Shown here piece after piece: positions 1-8,494 of a DNA stretch of 64,000 nt. The first letter of the stretch is position 1. Every line of letters begins with the position of its first letter. The notes below the pieces were generated by a model, which made no database searches, was not told where the DNA came from, and worked only from the letters and a program-made list of their open reading frames with translations. A program made the position numbers and the translations under genes. The stretch comes from VXYL01 sp963665195 (GTDB lineage Bacteria > Pseudomonadota > Gammaproteobacteria > Pseudomonadales > Azotimanducaceae): positions 3,162,001-3,226,000 of the forward strand of contig OY762070.1 of assembly GCA_963665195.1 (NCBI GenBank), given 5' to 3'.

Positions 1-22
1 CTCCGTCGTCCTTCCGCCGAGT

Positions 23-592
23 CTACGCCGCCGGGAAGATCCACTCCTTGCAGACGATCACCAGCCGACGCTCGCCGCGGCTGACGACGAGCCTCTGCGG
101 CAGCCGCCGGCCGCCTTGCTTCCCCCAGGCGGAGACAGCGATGGTCCAGCCGAACTGCTCGAACCCGGAAGCGTCGTCCTCACGGTCGCCGAGCGGCGAT
201 GCGGGCGCCGCCGGGTGGCGCTTGCCCCTCATCCAATAGGGCAGCGCCCCCGCCGGCGCGGCCCAGCCGAGTTCGCGCTGCATCAACAGCTCCGCATCCA
301 GCCCGCGTGTGGTTCTGCCCCGCGAATCCGTGATTTCGAGTTCGCGCTCGTTCCCGCCTAGGCGCACGCGACCCTGGCCCATGGCGCCCCAGAGGTCGAT
401 CTCGAAACGCCTGCCGGCTTGGCGCCAGTCGAAGGTGGCGGCGAATGGCGACTCCACCCCGCGCACCGCGATCTTGCCGCGCACGCGGAAGTCGAAATCC
501 GCGATGCCGGGCGCGGGGCCGATCGCCCCGCAGCCGGCGATGGCGATCGCCCCTAGGAGCGCATGCGCAATCCGCGTCCAGGGCTTCGGCAC
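23..592 (-). CDS. lolB: LolB-like outer-membrane lipoprotein receptor
   Basis: LolB receives lipoproteins from the periplasmic carrier LolA and inserts them into the outer membrane. The protein (about 189 residues) begins with a lysine/arginine n-region, a short hydrophobic stretch and a lipobox ending AIAGC. The mature part has the LolB pattern: a 'GKIAVRG' opening strand, 'W-R-Q' about 15 residues later, a 'GQGRVRLGG' strand and 'LGWAAPAGALPYWMRGK'. I chose the GTG at 592 because a GAGGGAG Shine-Dalgarno lies upstream and the signal peptide is then compact; the frame stays open to a GTG at 643. It diverges from hemA, a common gammaproteobacterial arrangement. The usual next gene, ispE, would lie outside the window. 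Confidence 0.85.
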   Translation of the reverse strand: MPKPWTRIAHALLGAIAIAGCGAIGPAPGIADFDFRVRGKIAVRGVESPFAATFDWRQAGRRFEIDLWGAMGQGRVRLGGNERELEITDSRGRTTRGLDAELLMQRELGWAAPAGALPYWMRGKRHPAAPASPLGDREDDASGFEQFGWTIAVSAWGKQGGRRLPQRLVVSRGERRLVIVCKEWIFPAA

Positions 593-642
593 AGTGTCGT
601 TTACTCCCTCAAAAACGCCTTGGCGAACAACGGCTTCGGGCA

Positions 643-688
643 CCTACGAGCTGTCCCGCAGCTCGCCTACGGGCTGTCCCTCAGCCCG
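643..688. repeat. Tandem pair of 23-bp hairpin repeats
   Basis: Two abutting 23-bp units (643-665 and 666-688) both start CCTACG and contain a 7-bp inverted repeat around a TCCC(G/T) loop. Arms are CGAGCTG/CAGCTCG in unit 1 (647-665) and CGGGCTG/CAGCCCG in unit 2 (670-688). The one arm difference is compensated on the other side, so both stems pair perfectly. The pair lies between the divergent lolB and hemA starts, just upstream of a hemA -10-like hexamer. It could be a REP-type element, an RNA hairpin in a longer transcript or a protein-binding site. Confidence 0.75.
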
Positions 689-695
689 CGTTTGC

Positions 696-701
696 TATGC
701 T
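696..701 (+). promoter_or_regulatory. -10-like TATGCT, extended TGn, 7 nt before hemA ATG
   Basis: TATGCT preceded by TGC (an extended -10) ends exactly 7 nt before the hemA ATG. Transcription would then begin at or next to the start codon, giving a leaderless mRNA. The -35 position falls in the second hairpin repeat and does not match the consensus. The same spacing recurs at prfA, yggS, the DUF1801 gene, trkA and the methyltransferase at 43.6 kb. Confidence 0.5.
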
Positions 702-708
702 CTCGTGC

Positions 709-1965
709 ATGGCCATCCTAGCCTACGGCTTGAACCACCGCACTGCGGCGGTGGATATCCGCGAGCGCCTCGCGTTCGCGGCCGAGGGCAGCGCCCAGGC
801 GCTGGAGTCGCTGTGCGCGCGAACGGGCGCCGCGGAGGCCGTGATCCTCTCCACCTGCAACCGCACCGAGGTCTATTGCGCGGCGGACGAGCTCCAAGCC
901 GACGCGGTCGCCGGGTGGCTCGCGGCGCTGCGGGGGATCGACGAGCGCATCCTGCAGCGCTGCTGCTACTCCCACAGCGACCAGGGCGCGGTCGGCCACG
1001 GGATGCGCGTGGCCGCTGGCCTCGATTCGCAAGTGCTCGGCGAACCGCAGATCGCCGGCCAGTTCAAGGCGGCCTTCGAGATCGCCCGCGAGCACGGCCA
1101 TGTAGGTGCGGAACTCGGCCTGCTCGGCAGGATGAGCCTTTCCACCGCCAAGCGCGTGCGCAACGAGACGGGTATCGGCCGCAATCCCGTTTCCGTCGCC
1201 TACGCGGCTGTCACTCTCGCCGGCCGGGTGTTCCCGGACTTGGCGGATGCGCCGGCCCTGCTCATCGGCGCCGGGGAGAACATCGACCTGCTCGCCAGCC
1301 ACTTGCTGAAGGCTGGCGTGCGGCGGATCGACGTGGCGAACCGCACGCTTGCCCGGGCCGAAGCGCTGGCCGCGCGCCTGCCGGGCGAGGCCTTCGCGCT
1401 AGACGAACTGGACCAGCGGCTCGCCCGCTACGATCTCGTCATCAGTTCCACGGGCAGCCCGGACACCGTGCTGGGCAAGGATGCCGTGCAGCGGGCGCTC
1501 GAACAGCGCGGGCACCGGCCCCTGTTCATGGTGGACATCGCCGTGCCGCGCGACATCGAGCCGGATGTGGGCGCCTTGCACGCCGTGCAGCTCTATTCCA
1601 TCGACGCGCTCACCGAGATCATCGACGAGAATCTTGCCGGGCGCCGGACGGAAGCGGCCAAGGCGGAAGAGATCGTGCGCCTAGGCGTCGCCGAGTTCGA
1701 GAAGCACCGACGCCTGTACAACAGCCGCGCCCTGCTGCAAGCGTTCCGCCAGCATGGCGAGAAGGCGCGCTCGGCAGCACTGACCGTGGCGCAGAAGCGA
1801 TTGGACGCCGGCGGCGAGCCGGCACAGGTGATCGAACGTCTGGCCTGGGACCTCGCCAACAAGCTCATGCACAAGCCGACCGTGGCCATTCGCGAGGCGA
1901 GCGCGCAAGGCGACGAAGCCATGATCGCCGCCGTGCGCCGCTTGTACGAAGCCGACGACGACTAG
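709..1965 (+). CDS. hemA: Glutamyl-tRNA reductase
   Basis: HemA reduces glutamyl-tRNA(Glu) to glutamate-1-semialdehyde with NADPH, the first step of C5-pathway tetrapyrrole synthesis in the cytosol. The 418-residue product has the family start 'AYGLNHRTA', the catalytic cysteine in 'STCNRTEVY' (Cys50) and a central NADPH-binding Rossmann domain ('LLIGAGENIDLLASHL'). The C-terminal helical dimerization region follows. The ATG at 709 gives the usual family length; an in-frame ATG at 697 adds four residues. No Shine-Dalgarno is evident; a -10-like hexamer sits 7 nt upstream. prfA follows after 10 nt, starting the usual hemA-prfA-prmC order. Confidence 0.96.
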   Translation: MAILAYGLNHRTAAVDIRERLAFAAEGSAQALESLCARTGAAEAVILSTCNRTEVYCAADELQADAVAGWLAALRGIDERILQRCCYSHSDQGAVGHGMRVAAGLDSQVLGEPQIAGQFKAAFEIAREHGHVGAELGLLGRMSLSTAKRVRNETGIGRNPVSVAYAAVTLAGRVFPDLADAPALLIGAGENIDLLASHLLKAGVRRIDVANRTLARAEALAARLPGEAFALDELDQRLARYDLVISSTGSPDTVLGKDAVQRALEQRGHRPLFMVDIAVPRDIEPDVGALHAVQLYSIDALTEIIDENLAGRRTEAAKAEEIVRLGVAEFEKHRRLYNSRALLQAFRQHGEKARSAALTVAQKRLDAGGEPAQVIERLAWDLANKLMHKPTVAIREASAQGDEAMIAAVRRLYEADDD

Positions 1966-1968
1966 AAT
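1963..1968 (+). promoter_or_regulatory. -10-like TAGAAT 7 nt before prfA ATG
   Basis: TAGAAT begins at the hemA stop codon TAG and ends 7 nt before the prfA ATG. A TTGTAC at 1942-1947 could be a poor -35 with a short 15-nt spacer. It may drive a leaderless prfA transcript inside the operon, since prfA has no clear Shine-Dalgarno. Confidence 0.4.
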
Positions 1969-1975
1969 TGCGCCC

Positions 1976-3085
1976 ATGGCGCTCTCGGAATCCATCGCAG
2001 CGAAACTCACCGACTTGGCCGAAAGGCACGAGGAGTTGGCCGTGCTCCTCTCGGACCCGGACACCGTGGCGAACCGCGACCGATTCGCCGCCTTGTCTAG
2101 GGAGTATGCGGAGCTTGAACCGGTGATAGCGGCGTACCGGGAGCACGCCAAGGCAGGGGCCGATCTGGCGGAGGCGAGGCAACTCGAAGCGGATGAAGAC
2201 GAGACGATCCGCGAACTGGCGCACGAGGAAGCGGCGGAATTGACGGCTGAGATCGAACGCCTTGAGCGGGACATCCAGAAGTTGCTCATCCCCCGGGACC
2301 CGAACGACGAACGCAACGTCTTCCTCGAAATTCGCGCCGGCACGGGAGGCGACGAAGCGGCCCTGTTCGCGGGCGATCTGTACCGCATGTACGCCCGCTA
2401 CGCCGAGACCGAAGGCTGGAGCATGGACGTGCTGAACGACCGCGTCGGCGAGCACGGCGGCTACAAGGAAGTGGTCACGCGCATCGTCGGCAAGCGCGTC
2501 TACAGCCGCCTCAAGTTCGAGTCCGGCGCCCACCGGGTGCAGCGCGTGCCGGAGACCGAGTCCCAAGGCCGCATCCACACCTCCGCCTGCACCGTCGCCG
2601 TGCTGCCGGAGCAGGACGCCATTGACGATGTGGAACTGGACCGCGCCGACATCCGCGTCGATACGTTCCGCGCCTCCGGCGCCGGCGGCCAGCACGTCAA
2701 CAAGACCGACTCCGCTGTGCGCCTGACGCACATTCCGAGCGGCATCGTGGTGGAGTGCCAGGACGAGCGCTCGCAGCTCAAGAACCGCGCCCGCGCCATG
2801 CAGCTTCTGCACGCCAAGCTCTTGGACGACGCGCAATCGAAGCAGCAGGCGGAGCAATCCGAGGCGCGCCGCTCGCTGGTGGGCAGCGGCGACCGCTCGG
2901 AACGCATCCGCACCTACAACTTCCCCCAAGGCCGGGTGACGGACCACCGCATCGGCCTGACGCTCTACAAGCTCGACGAGGTGATCGCGGGCCGGCTGGA
3001 CCATGTGCTCGGGCCGTTGGCGCAGGAGCATCAGGCGGATCAGCTCAAGCAGATGGCTGACGAGCAGGCAGCGAGTGTCGGCTGA
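1976..3085 (+). CDS. prfA: Peptide chain release factor 1
   Basis: RF1 recognises UAA and UAG in the ribosomal A site and triggers peptidyl-tRNA hydrolysis. The 369-residue protein has an N-terminal coiled-coil domain, the tripeptide anticodon motif P-x-T as 'PET' (192-194, in 'RVPETESQGRIHTS') and the universal GGQ loop (237-239, in 'GAGGQHVNKTDSAV'). Length matches the family (about 360). It follows hemA by 10 nt, and its last codons overlap the prmC start. PrmC methylates the GGQ glutamine, so the adjacency is functional. Confidence 0.97.
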   Translation: MALSESIAAKLTDLAERHEELAVLLSDPDTVANRDRFAALSREYAELEPVIAAYREHAKAGADLAEARQLEADEDETIRELAHEEAAELTAEIERLERDIQKLLIPRDPNDERNVFLEIRAGTGGDEAALFAGDLYRMYARYAETEGWSMDVLNDRVGEHGGYKEVVTRIVGKRVYSRLKFESGAHRVQRVPETESQGRIHTSACTVAVLPEQDAIDDVELDRADIRVDTFRASGAGGQHVNKTDSAVRLTHIPSGIVVECQDERSQLKNRARAMQLLHAKLLDDAQSKQQAEQSEARRSLVGSGDRSERIRTYNFPQGRVTDHRIGLTLYKLDEVIAGRLDHVLGPLAQEHQADQLKQMADEQAASVG

Positions 3086-3932
3086 CAACGCCGCCCAAGC
3101 ACGGCAAGCCAGCATCGGCGACTGCCTATGCGCCGCTCGGGTCCGCTTGCCGCGCCGCGAAGCCGAGCTGCTCGTGAGCCATGCGCTCGAGGTTCCGCGC
3201 AGCGCGCTGTACGCCTTCCGGGAACGCCCCGTAGCGCCCCAAGCAGCAATGCGCTGTGCCGCTTGGGTGGACCGCCGGACGCGGGGCGAGCCTGTGGCCT
3301 ACATCTTGGGGAGGCGCGAGTTCTGGGGCATGGACCTCGAGGTCTCGCCCGCCGTGCTGATCCCGCGCCCGGACACCGAGACGCTGGTCGCCGCGGCGCT
3401 GCCGCATATCGACGATGGAACGGAAGTGCTGGACCTCGGCACCGGCTGCGGTGCGGTCGCCTTGGCCATCGCCGCGGAACGTCCCGCGGCGCGGATCACC
3501 GCAACGGACATCGACTCGCATTGCGTTGCACTCTGCCGCCGCAACGCCGCACGTTTGGGGCTGCCGGTGCAGACCGCTGTTGCGGACGGCTTGGAGCGGT
3601 TCCCCGGCGGCTTGGACGCGATCGTCAGCAACCCGCCGTATGTCGCGCAAGACGATCCGCACCTGCGCGTCGGCGATCTGCGCTACGAGCCGCGCCACGC
3701 CTTGGTCGGCGGGCCGAGCGGTATCGAGTTCATCGAGCGCTTGGTGCGAGAGGCGCCCGATCATCTGCGGCCCGGCGGCTGGCTGTGCATCGAGCATGGA
3801 TGGGATCAGTCGGCGGTCGTCCGGGCGCTCTACCTCGCCGCCGGGTTCCGCCGTGTACGCGGTCACCGGGACCTCGAAGATCGCCCCCGAGTCATGGTCG
3901 GCCAACGCCCAAGCGAGGGAAGGCAGCAGTGA
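3075..3932 (+). CDS. prmC: Release factor glutamine methyltransferase
   Basis: PrmC (HemK) uses S-adenosylmethionine to methylate the GGQ glutamine of RF1 and RF2. The protein (285 residues from the GTG at 3075) has an N-terminal helical domain, 'YILGRREFWG', a SAM-binding motif 'VLDLGTGCGAVAL' (about 118-130) and the catalytic NPPY (186-189) that holds the glutamine. I chose the GTG that overlaps the prfA stop: it gives the usual length and 'DCLCAARVRLPRREAELL' aligns with family N-termini. Its TGA overlaps the GTG of the next gene, so translation is probably coupled. Confidence 0.94.
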   Translation: MSADNAAQARQASIGDCLCAARVRLPRREAELLVSHALEVPRSALYAFRERPVAPQAAMRCAAWVDRRTRGEPVAYILGRREFWGMDLEVSPAVLIPRPDTETLVAAALPHIDDGTEVLDLGTGCGAVALAIAAERPAARITATDIDSHCVALCRRNAARLGLPVQTAVADGLERFPGGLDAIVSNPPYVAQDDPHLRVGDLRYEPRHALVGGPSGIEFIERLVREAPDHLRPGGWLCIEHGWDQSAVVRALYLAAGFRRVRGHRDLEDRPRVMVGQRPSEGRQQ

Positions 3933-4669
3933 ACGACGAGCAGCTCCTTCGCTACAGCCGCCAGATCATGCTGCCGGAGTTCGATGTCGCCGGCCAGGAA
4001 GCGCTGCTCGGCGCCACCGCGCTGGTGGTCGGTTTGGGCGGTTTGGGATCGCCCGCGGCGCTTTACCTGGCGGCAGCGGGCATCGGATCGCTGACCCTCG
4101 TGGATCACGACACCGTGGAAATCTCCAACCTCCAACGCCAGATCATCCACGACCAAGAGTCCCTAGGGCGCACCAAGGTCTCTTCCGCAGCACACCGCAT
4201 CGGCACCATCAACCCGGACACCGAAGTGCGCGCCATCCCGGCCAAGCTGGAGGGCGACGCCTTGGCACGCGCCGTGGCGGAGGCGGACGTGGTGCTAGAC
4301 GGCACCGACAACTTCGCCGTCCGCTATGCCATCAACGCCGCCTGCCTCGCCGAGCGCAAGCCCCTGGTTTCCGGTGCCGCGATCCGCATGGAGGGCCAGG
4401 TCGCCGTTTTCGACGCCCGCAAAGACGACTCGCCCTGCTACCAATGCCTCTACAGCGACGCCTCCGACATGGCTCTCAACTGCGCGGAAAACGGCGTCGC
4501 CGCCCCCCTGGTCGGCATCGTCGGCAGCGTCCAGGCGATGGAAGCCATGAAGCTCTTGGCAGGCGTCGGCGACACGCTAACGGGCTACGTGCTTTATCTC
4601 GACGCGAAACGCATGGAATGGCGCAAGCTCAGGCTGCCGAAGAACCCGCGCTGCCCGGCGTGCGGCTGA
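3929..4669 (+). CDS. moeB: MoeB/ThiF-family adenylyltransferase
   Basis: This E1-like enzyme adenylates the C-terminal glycine of a small sulfur carrier (MoaD for molybdopterin, or ThiS). The 246-residue protein has the ATP-binding 'VVGLGGLGS' (33-41), the conserved 'DHDTVEISNLQRQ', and two zinc CxxC pairs (Cys170/173 and Cys242/245). Cys185 lies in 'NCAENGVAAPLVGIVGS', matching the MoeB pattern 'C-E-x-G-V-x-x-P'. Start is GTG overlapping the prmC stop. The position after prmC is the usual one for moeB. Partner carrier genes are not in the window, so MoeB rather than ThiF rests on similarity and synteny. Confidence 0.85.
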   Translation: MNDEQLLRYSRQIMLPEFDVAGQEALLGATALVVGLGGLGSPAALYLAAAGIGSLTLVDHDTVEISNLQRQIIHDQESLGRTKVSSAAHRIGTINPDTEVRAIPAKLEGDALARAVAEADVVLDGTDNFAVRYAINAACLAERKPLVSGAAIRMEGQVAVFDARKDDSPCYQCLYSDASDMALNCAENGVAAPLVGIVGSVQAMEAMKLLAGVGDTLTGYVLYLDAKRMEWRKLRLPKNPRCPACG

Positions 4670-4675
4670 GTCGCG

Positions 4676-4695
4676 CTCCGCCCCGAAAGGCGGAG
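4676..4695. terminator. Candidate bidirectional hairpin between moeB and the secretin gene
   Basis: A perfect 7-bp inverted repeat (CTCCGCC/GGCGGAG) with a 6-nt loop sits just after the moeB stop, in the gap shared with the convergent secretin gene. There is no T-tract on either side, so intrinsic termination is uncertain; it may be an RNA 3'-end stabiliser. Confidence 0.35.
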
Positions 4696-4845
4696 AAATC
4701 AATGCTGCGCTCCACGATGGCCCGTGCGAACGCCTCGCCCGATGAGTGACGATGATCTACCCCGCGCTCGCGAACCAAGCCACCTAGGCGTGCGCGTGTC
4801 CGGGAAGCGGTCGAAGTCCCGGGCGTTCCGGGAGGTGAGCATTGG

Positions 4846-6927
4846 TCAGCGCTCCATCAGCTCCCGGTGCAGCCCCAGGCCTTCCCGGATGCGTTCGGTG
4901 ATTTCGCGGGCTTCCTCGTAGTCCACCACCACGTAGGGCACCACCATCACCACCAGCTCCGTGCGATCCTGGCTCATGGTGTCGCGGCGGAACAGCCGGC
5001 CGAGCAGCGGTACCTTGCCGACCCCCGGCACGCCCTGCTCGCCCGAGCTCTGGTTGTTCGAGGTGAGGCCGCCCATCAGCACGGAGACGCCGTCGCGCAG
5101 CGTGAGCACGGTCTGCAGGCTGCGGTTCAGGATCGCCGGGCTGCCGCTCAGGCTGGTGGCCGCGGTGGGCCGCGCCTCGCTCAACTCCTGGCTGATGGTC
5201 AGGTCCACCAGACCGTTGGCCTGCACCACCGGCTCCACCGAGATGATCACGCCCGTGTTGCGGTAGGAGACGCTCTGCGCGAAGGACGTGGTGCCGCCGC
5301 TCTGCACATCCACGGGGGCGCTGGCGACGATGGTGGGGATCTGGCTGCCGGCGTTGAACGTCGCGCTCTCGCCGCTCTTCACCGTCAGGTACTGGTTTGC
5401 GCGGATGACCACCCGGCTCTGCTCGTAGAAGGCGGCGAGCACGGCGCGCGTCTGGCCGGCGCTGTCCAGGGCGAGCGACAGGCCCCCGGACTTGAGGCCG
5501 AACGCGCCCAGCGTGCCGCCGGATAGCCCCTGGCCGCCACCGAGGCCGGCGCTGGCGATGAACTCGACGCCGGATTCGTCCTTGTCCGTGAGCGTGACTT
5601 CGGCGATGAGCACTTCGACGGTCACCGACGGCACAGGCCTGTCGAGCTCGGCGATGATGCCGAGTATCTCGGTCCACTCGCGGCCGGCGCCGCGGAACAG
5701 CAGGACGTTGCGGTTCTTGTCCACCACGAAGCGGGTACCGGCGAAGCTGCGCTCTCCTTCCGGCTGCAGCGGCTGGGCGACGAATGGCTCGTCGACGGCA
5801 GCCATGCGTGCGCCGCCACCTTCGGCGAAGAGCTGCTCGAGGGTCTGGACGAGTTGCTCGCCCTGCACATGCTGGATCTGGTAGGAAAACCAGCCTTCCT
5901 CGATGGCGGCTTCCTGACGGGCGTCGAGGGTGCGGGCCCACGCTTCGATGTGGTCCAGGGTGTCTTGGTCCCGGGCGAAGACGATCAGCCGGCCGCCGAG
6001 CGGCAGCAGTACGACGCTCACGCCGGCGCCGCTGCCGCCGGTGCGGACGCCGACGGAGTAGCCTTCGGTTTCGAGCACGGCGCTCAGCGAGTCTGCTAGC
6101 TCCTGGGCCTTGAGGAAGACCGGGTCCACCACCACGGCGCGCTGGCCCTGCATCAGCGGGCGATCAAGCGCTTCGATCATGGTGATGACACGGGCAACCT
6201 TGTCCGGGGTGCCGCGCACGACGATGGTGTTGCTGAGAGCGCCGGGCTGGATGACTGGCTCGGCCGGGAATATCTGCCGCAGCGTGGTGGTGATTCGGTC
6301 CGCGCGGCCCACCTTGAGGGGCCAGATGTGGAACACGGTACGGTGTTCCGGGGGACGTTCCGGGCGGGCGGCGCCGCTGATGAACAGCGGAGTGTCCTGA
6401 TCCGCCACTTCCTGGCTGGCGACAAACGTGAGGACATCGCCTTGCTGGACGATGTCCACGCCGTAGCTGCGCAGCACCTGGCGGGCGCTGGCGAAGAGCT
6501 GGCGCGGCGGCACGGCCTCGGCGAGGACGAAGGTGACGAGGTCCGCGCGGCCCTGCAGGTTCGGGGCGATGTGGAAGGAGAGGCCCAGGCGCTCGGCGAA
6601 GATCTCGTTGATGAAGAGGAGCAGCGGCGCATCCCTGAACCTCGCTTCGATAGACGGGCCCTGAAGGTCCTGGCCCAAAGTGTCCGCCGCGCCTTCGACG
6701 ATGGCGGGGGGAAACTCGCGGCCGGGCGCCGGCGTGACCGTGAGGGAGGGGAGCGCGGCCGGCTGTTCGGCTTCGGGCTGGCCGGGGGCCGGCGCCGTCG
6801 TCGGCTCAGCGGCGGGCTTGGGTTCGCGGATGGGCTCCGAGAAGGGCGGCACCGTGAGGGTGGAACACGCGGCCAGCACGAGGACGGCGGCGAGCGCCAG
6901 TGCGTGGCCGAATCGGCGGGCGTTCAT
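4846..6927 (-). CDS. Secretin (GspD-like outer-membrane pore), lipoprotein
   Basis: Secretins form large gated channels in the outer membrane. This 693-residue protein has a lipoprotein signal (lipobox 'VLAAC', Cys21), a Pro/Ala-rich linker (about 30-75), and N-domains starting 'IEARFRDAPLLLFINEIFAERL'. Ring-forming N-modules follow ('NTIVVRGTPDKVARVITMIEALDRP'), then the C-terminal secretin domain with 'VTVEVLIAEVTLTD' and 'GVPGVGKVPLLGRLFRRD'. A GGAGGA Shine-Dalgarno precedes the ATG. It resembles type II secretion GspD, but no other gsp, pil or tad gene is adjacent, and lipidation of the secretin itself is less common. It may be the outer-membrane part of a system encoded elsewhere. Confidence 0.85.
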   Translation of the reverse strand: MNARRFGHALALAAVLVLAACSTLTVPPFSEPIREPKPAAEPTTAPAPGQPEAEQPAALPSLTVTPAPGREFPPAIVEGAADTLGQDLQGPSIEARFRDAPLLLFINEIFAERLGLSFHIAPNLQGRADLVTFVLAEAVPPRQLFASARQVLRSYGVDIVQQGDVLTFVASQEVADQDTPLFISGAARPERPPEHRTVFHIWPLKVGRADRITTTLRQIFPAEPVIQPGALSNTIVVRGTPDKVARVITMIEALDRPLMQGQRAVVVDPVFLKAQELADSLSAVLETEGYSVGVRTGGSGAGVSVVLLPLGGRLIVFARDQDTLDHIEAWARTLDARQEAAIEEGWFSYQIQHVQGEQLVQTLEQLFAEGGGARMAAVDEPFVAQPLQPEGERSFAGTRFVVDKNRNVLLFRGAGREWTEILGIIAELDRPVPSVTVEVLIAEVTLTDKDESGVEFIASAGLGGGQGLSGGTLGAFGLKSGGLSLALDSAGQTRAVLAAFYEQSRVVIRANQYLTVKSGESATFNAGSQIPTIVASAPVDVQSGGTTSFAQSVSYRNTGVIISVEPVVQANGLVDLTISQELSEARPTAATSLSGSPAILNRSLQTVLTLRDGVSVLMGGLTSNNQSSGEQGVPGVGKVPLLGRLFRRDTMSQDRTELVVMVVPYVVVDYEEAREITERIREGLGLHRELMER

Positions 6928-7390
6928 CTCGTTCCTCCATGTGCGAGCGGCAGTCCTTGCGGCCAGCGCTCCCCGGTCGCGGCGGCAGCGGCCCTCGTGG
7001 GCACATTTATATACCTATGCGGGGCTGATTTGGGCGCGGGTGTACGACAAATCTCTGCCAGCAGCAAATGGCTCCGGCACGGGCGCGCTTGGCGGAGACG
7101 GCCCCGCCGCATCCAGCCGCAGCGCCGTCGGGCGCGGCCCGCGCGGACGCACGCTCCTCCCGACTCGGCGGCGCGACGACCGGCCAGGTTCGCCCTGGAA
7201 ATGCTCCAGCGGCGTCTGCAGCGGCGTGGTTCGGGCATCGGCCCCTACGTCGATTCGCGTCGAAGTCTGGACTACAGCACCATAGCACACCGCCGCCGGT
7301 CCGGCGCGGAGGCATCGCCTGCGAGCGGACCCGCAGCCGACCTGCGGCTGCGGCAAGGCGCAAGCGTTGGCCGAAGAACCTGTCCGGGGC
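6928..7390. other. Intergenic region, 463 bp, with a degenerate repeat copy
   Basis: I see no convincing gene here. Open frames on both strands are arginine/alanine-rich shadows without motifs or ribosome-binding sites. The region holds upstream sequence of the secretin gene (AT-rich around 7004-7018), a degenerate copy of the palindromic element described at 21774-21850, and the 3' flank of hemW. Confidence 0.6.
7038..7093 (+). repeat. Degenerate copy of the palindromic repeat element
   Basis: The 17-bp arm GGGTGTACGACAAATCT (7038-7054) is identical to the left arm of the element at 21774. It is followed by GCCAGC, then an identical CTCCGGCACGG (7072-7082) and a GCGCG-TTG stretch, in the same order. 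The right outer arm found in the other copy is missing, so this looks like a decayed copy. Confidence 0.7.
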
Positions 7391-8494
7391 TTAGGCGACA
7401 AAGCGCTGCAGCACCGCGTCGAGCTGGCGATAGCCCGTGGCGGTGAGAGCCAGACGGTCCGAACGCATCAGGCCCCACTCGACGAGGCGGTCCACCGTCG
7501 GCTGGATACTGGTCAGAGGCAGCCCGGTGCGCACCTCGAACAGTTCCCTATTCACGCCATCGACCAAGCGCAGCGCGTTCATCATGAACTCCAGCGGTAG
7601 TTCGGCCTGGGGCACGGCACTCGCCGTGCCTTCCTCGCCCTCCAGATAGCGGCGCGGCTGGCTGGGCTTGGTCGTGCGCAGCACGCCGGCTGGCGAGGTC
7701 AGCTTGCCGTGGGCGCCGGCACCAACGCCGATGTAGTCGCCGAACCGCCAGTAGTTGACGTTGTGGGCCGAGCAGTGTTCGTCGCGGGCGAACGCGGAGA
7801 CTTCGTAGCGCCGGTAGCCGTGGCGGGCGAGCAAGTCGACCCCGGCGGCTTCGATGTCCGCCGCGAGATCGCCGTCCGGCAGGCCCTGAGGCGGTCGCCG
7901 CGCGAACTCGGTCTTGGGTTCCAGAGTGAGCTGATACCAGGAAAGGTGCGGCGGCTCGAGACGGATCGCTTGGCGCAGGTCTTCCAGCGCGTCTTCCACC
8001 GACTGCCCCGGCAGCCCGTACATGAGATCGATGTTGAAGCTATCGAAGCCGGCCGCCGCCACCGCGCGCGCCGCGCTGCGGGTTTCCTCGGCGCCGTGAA
8101 TGCGGCCGAGGCGGGCGAGCTGCGCGGCGTCGAACGACTGGGCGCCGAGCGAGATGCGCGTCACGCCGGCGGCGCACGCGGCGCGGAAGTCGCCGTGCTC
8201 CGTGGTGCCGGGGTTGGCTTCCATCGTCACTTCCAGAGCGTCCGGCGCCGCGCCGCGCAGGGCGCGGAAGGTGAGTGCCGCGAACAGGCTTGGCGTGCCG
8301 CCGCCGAAATACACCGTTTCGATGCGGCGATCACCGAAGCGTTCGCGTTCCTGGGCGAGGTCGCGAAGCAGGGCCGCGAGGTAGTCGGCCTCCGGCAGGC
8401 CGCCGCGCAGCGGGTGCGAGTTGAAGTCGCAGTACGGACACTTGCGCACGCACCACGGAAAGTGGACGTAGAGGCCGAGCGGCGGCGGCGTCAT
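7391..8494 (-). CDS. hemW: HemW-type radical SAM protein
   Basis: HemW is a radical-SAM protein related to oxygen-independent coproporphyrinogen oxidase; it is considered a heme chaperone in bacteria rather than an oxidase. The 367-residue product starts 'LGLYVHFPWCVRKCPYCDFNSH', with the [4Fe-4S] cysteines at 15, 19 and 22, then 'ETVYFGGGTPSLF' and 'EVTMEANPGT'. The C-terminal HemN-type domain includes 'LPLEFMMNALRL'. It is the last gene of the yggS-to-hemW operon. Its ATG overlaps the rdgB stop (ATGA). Confidence 0.93.
   Translation of the reverse strand: MTPPPLGLYVHFPWCVRKCPYCDFNSHPLRGGLPEADYLAALLRDLAQERERFGDRRIETVYFGGGTPSLFAALTFRALRGAAPDALEVTMEANPGTTEHGDFRAACAAGVTRISLGAQSFDAAQLARLGRIHGAEETRSAARAVAAAGFDSFNIDLMYGLPGQSVEDALEDLRQAIRLEPPHLSWYQLTLEPKTEFARRPPQGLPDGDLAADIEAAGVDLLARHGYRRYEVSAFARDEHCSAHNVNYWRFGDYIGVGAGAHGKLTSPAGVLRTTKPSQPRRYLEGEEGTASAVPQAELPLEFMMNALRLVDGVNRELFEVRTGLPLTSIQPTVDRLVEWGLMRSDRLALTATGYRQLDAVLQRFVA

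Noticed and set aside
2549..2557. RF1 anticodon motif reading PET rather than PAT
   Set aside because: The middle residue of the P-x-T motif varies among RF1 proteins, so it does not suggest altered stop-codon recognition.
1865..3115. Long minus-strand open frame opposite prfA
   Set aside because: It mirrors the coding sequence of prfA; long antisense frames are common opposite GC-rich genes.
6928..7390. Several open frames of 60-130 codons in the secretin-hemW gap
   Set aside because: All are Arg/Ala/Pro-rich with no motif or ribosome-binding site, as expected of chance frames in GC-rich DNA.
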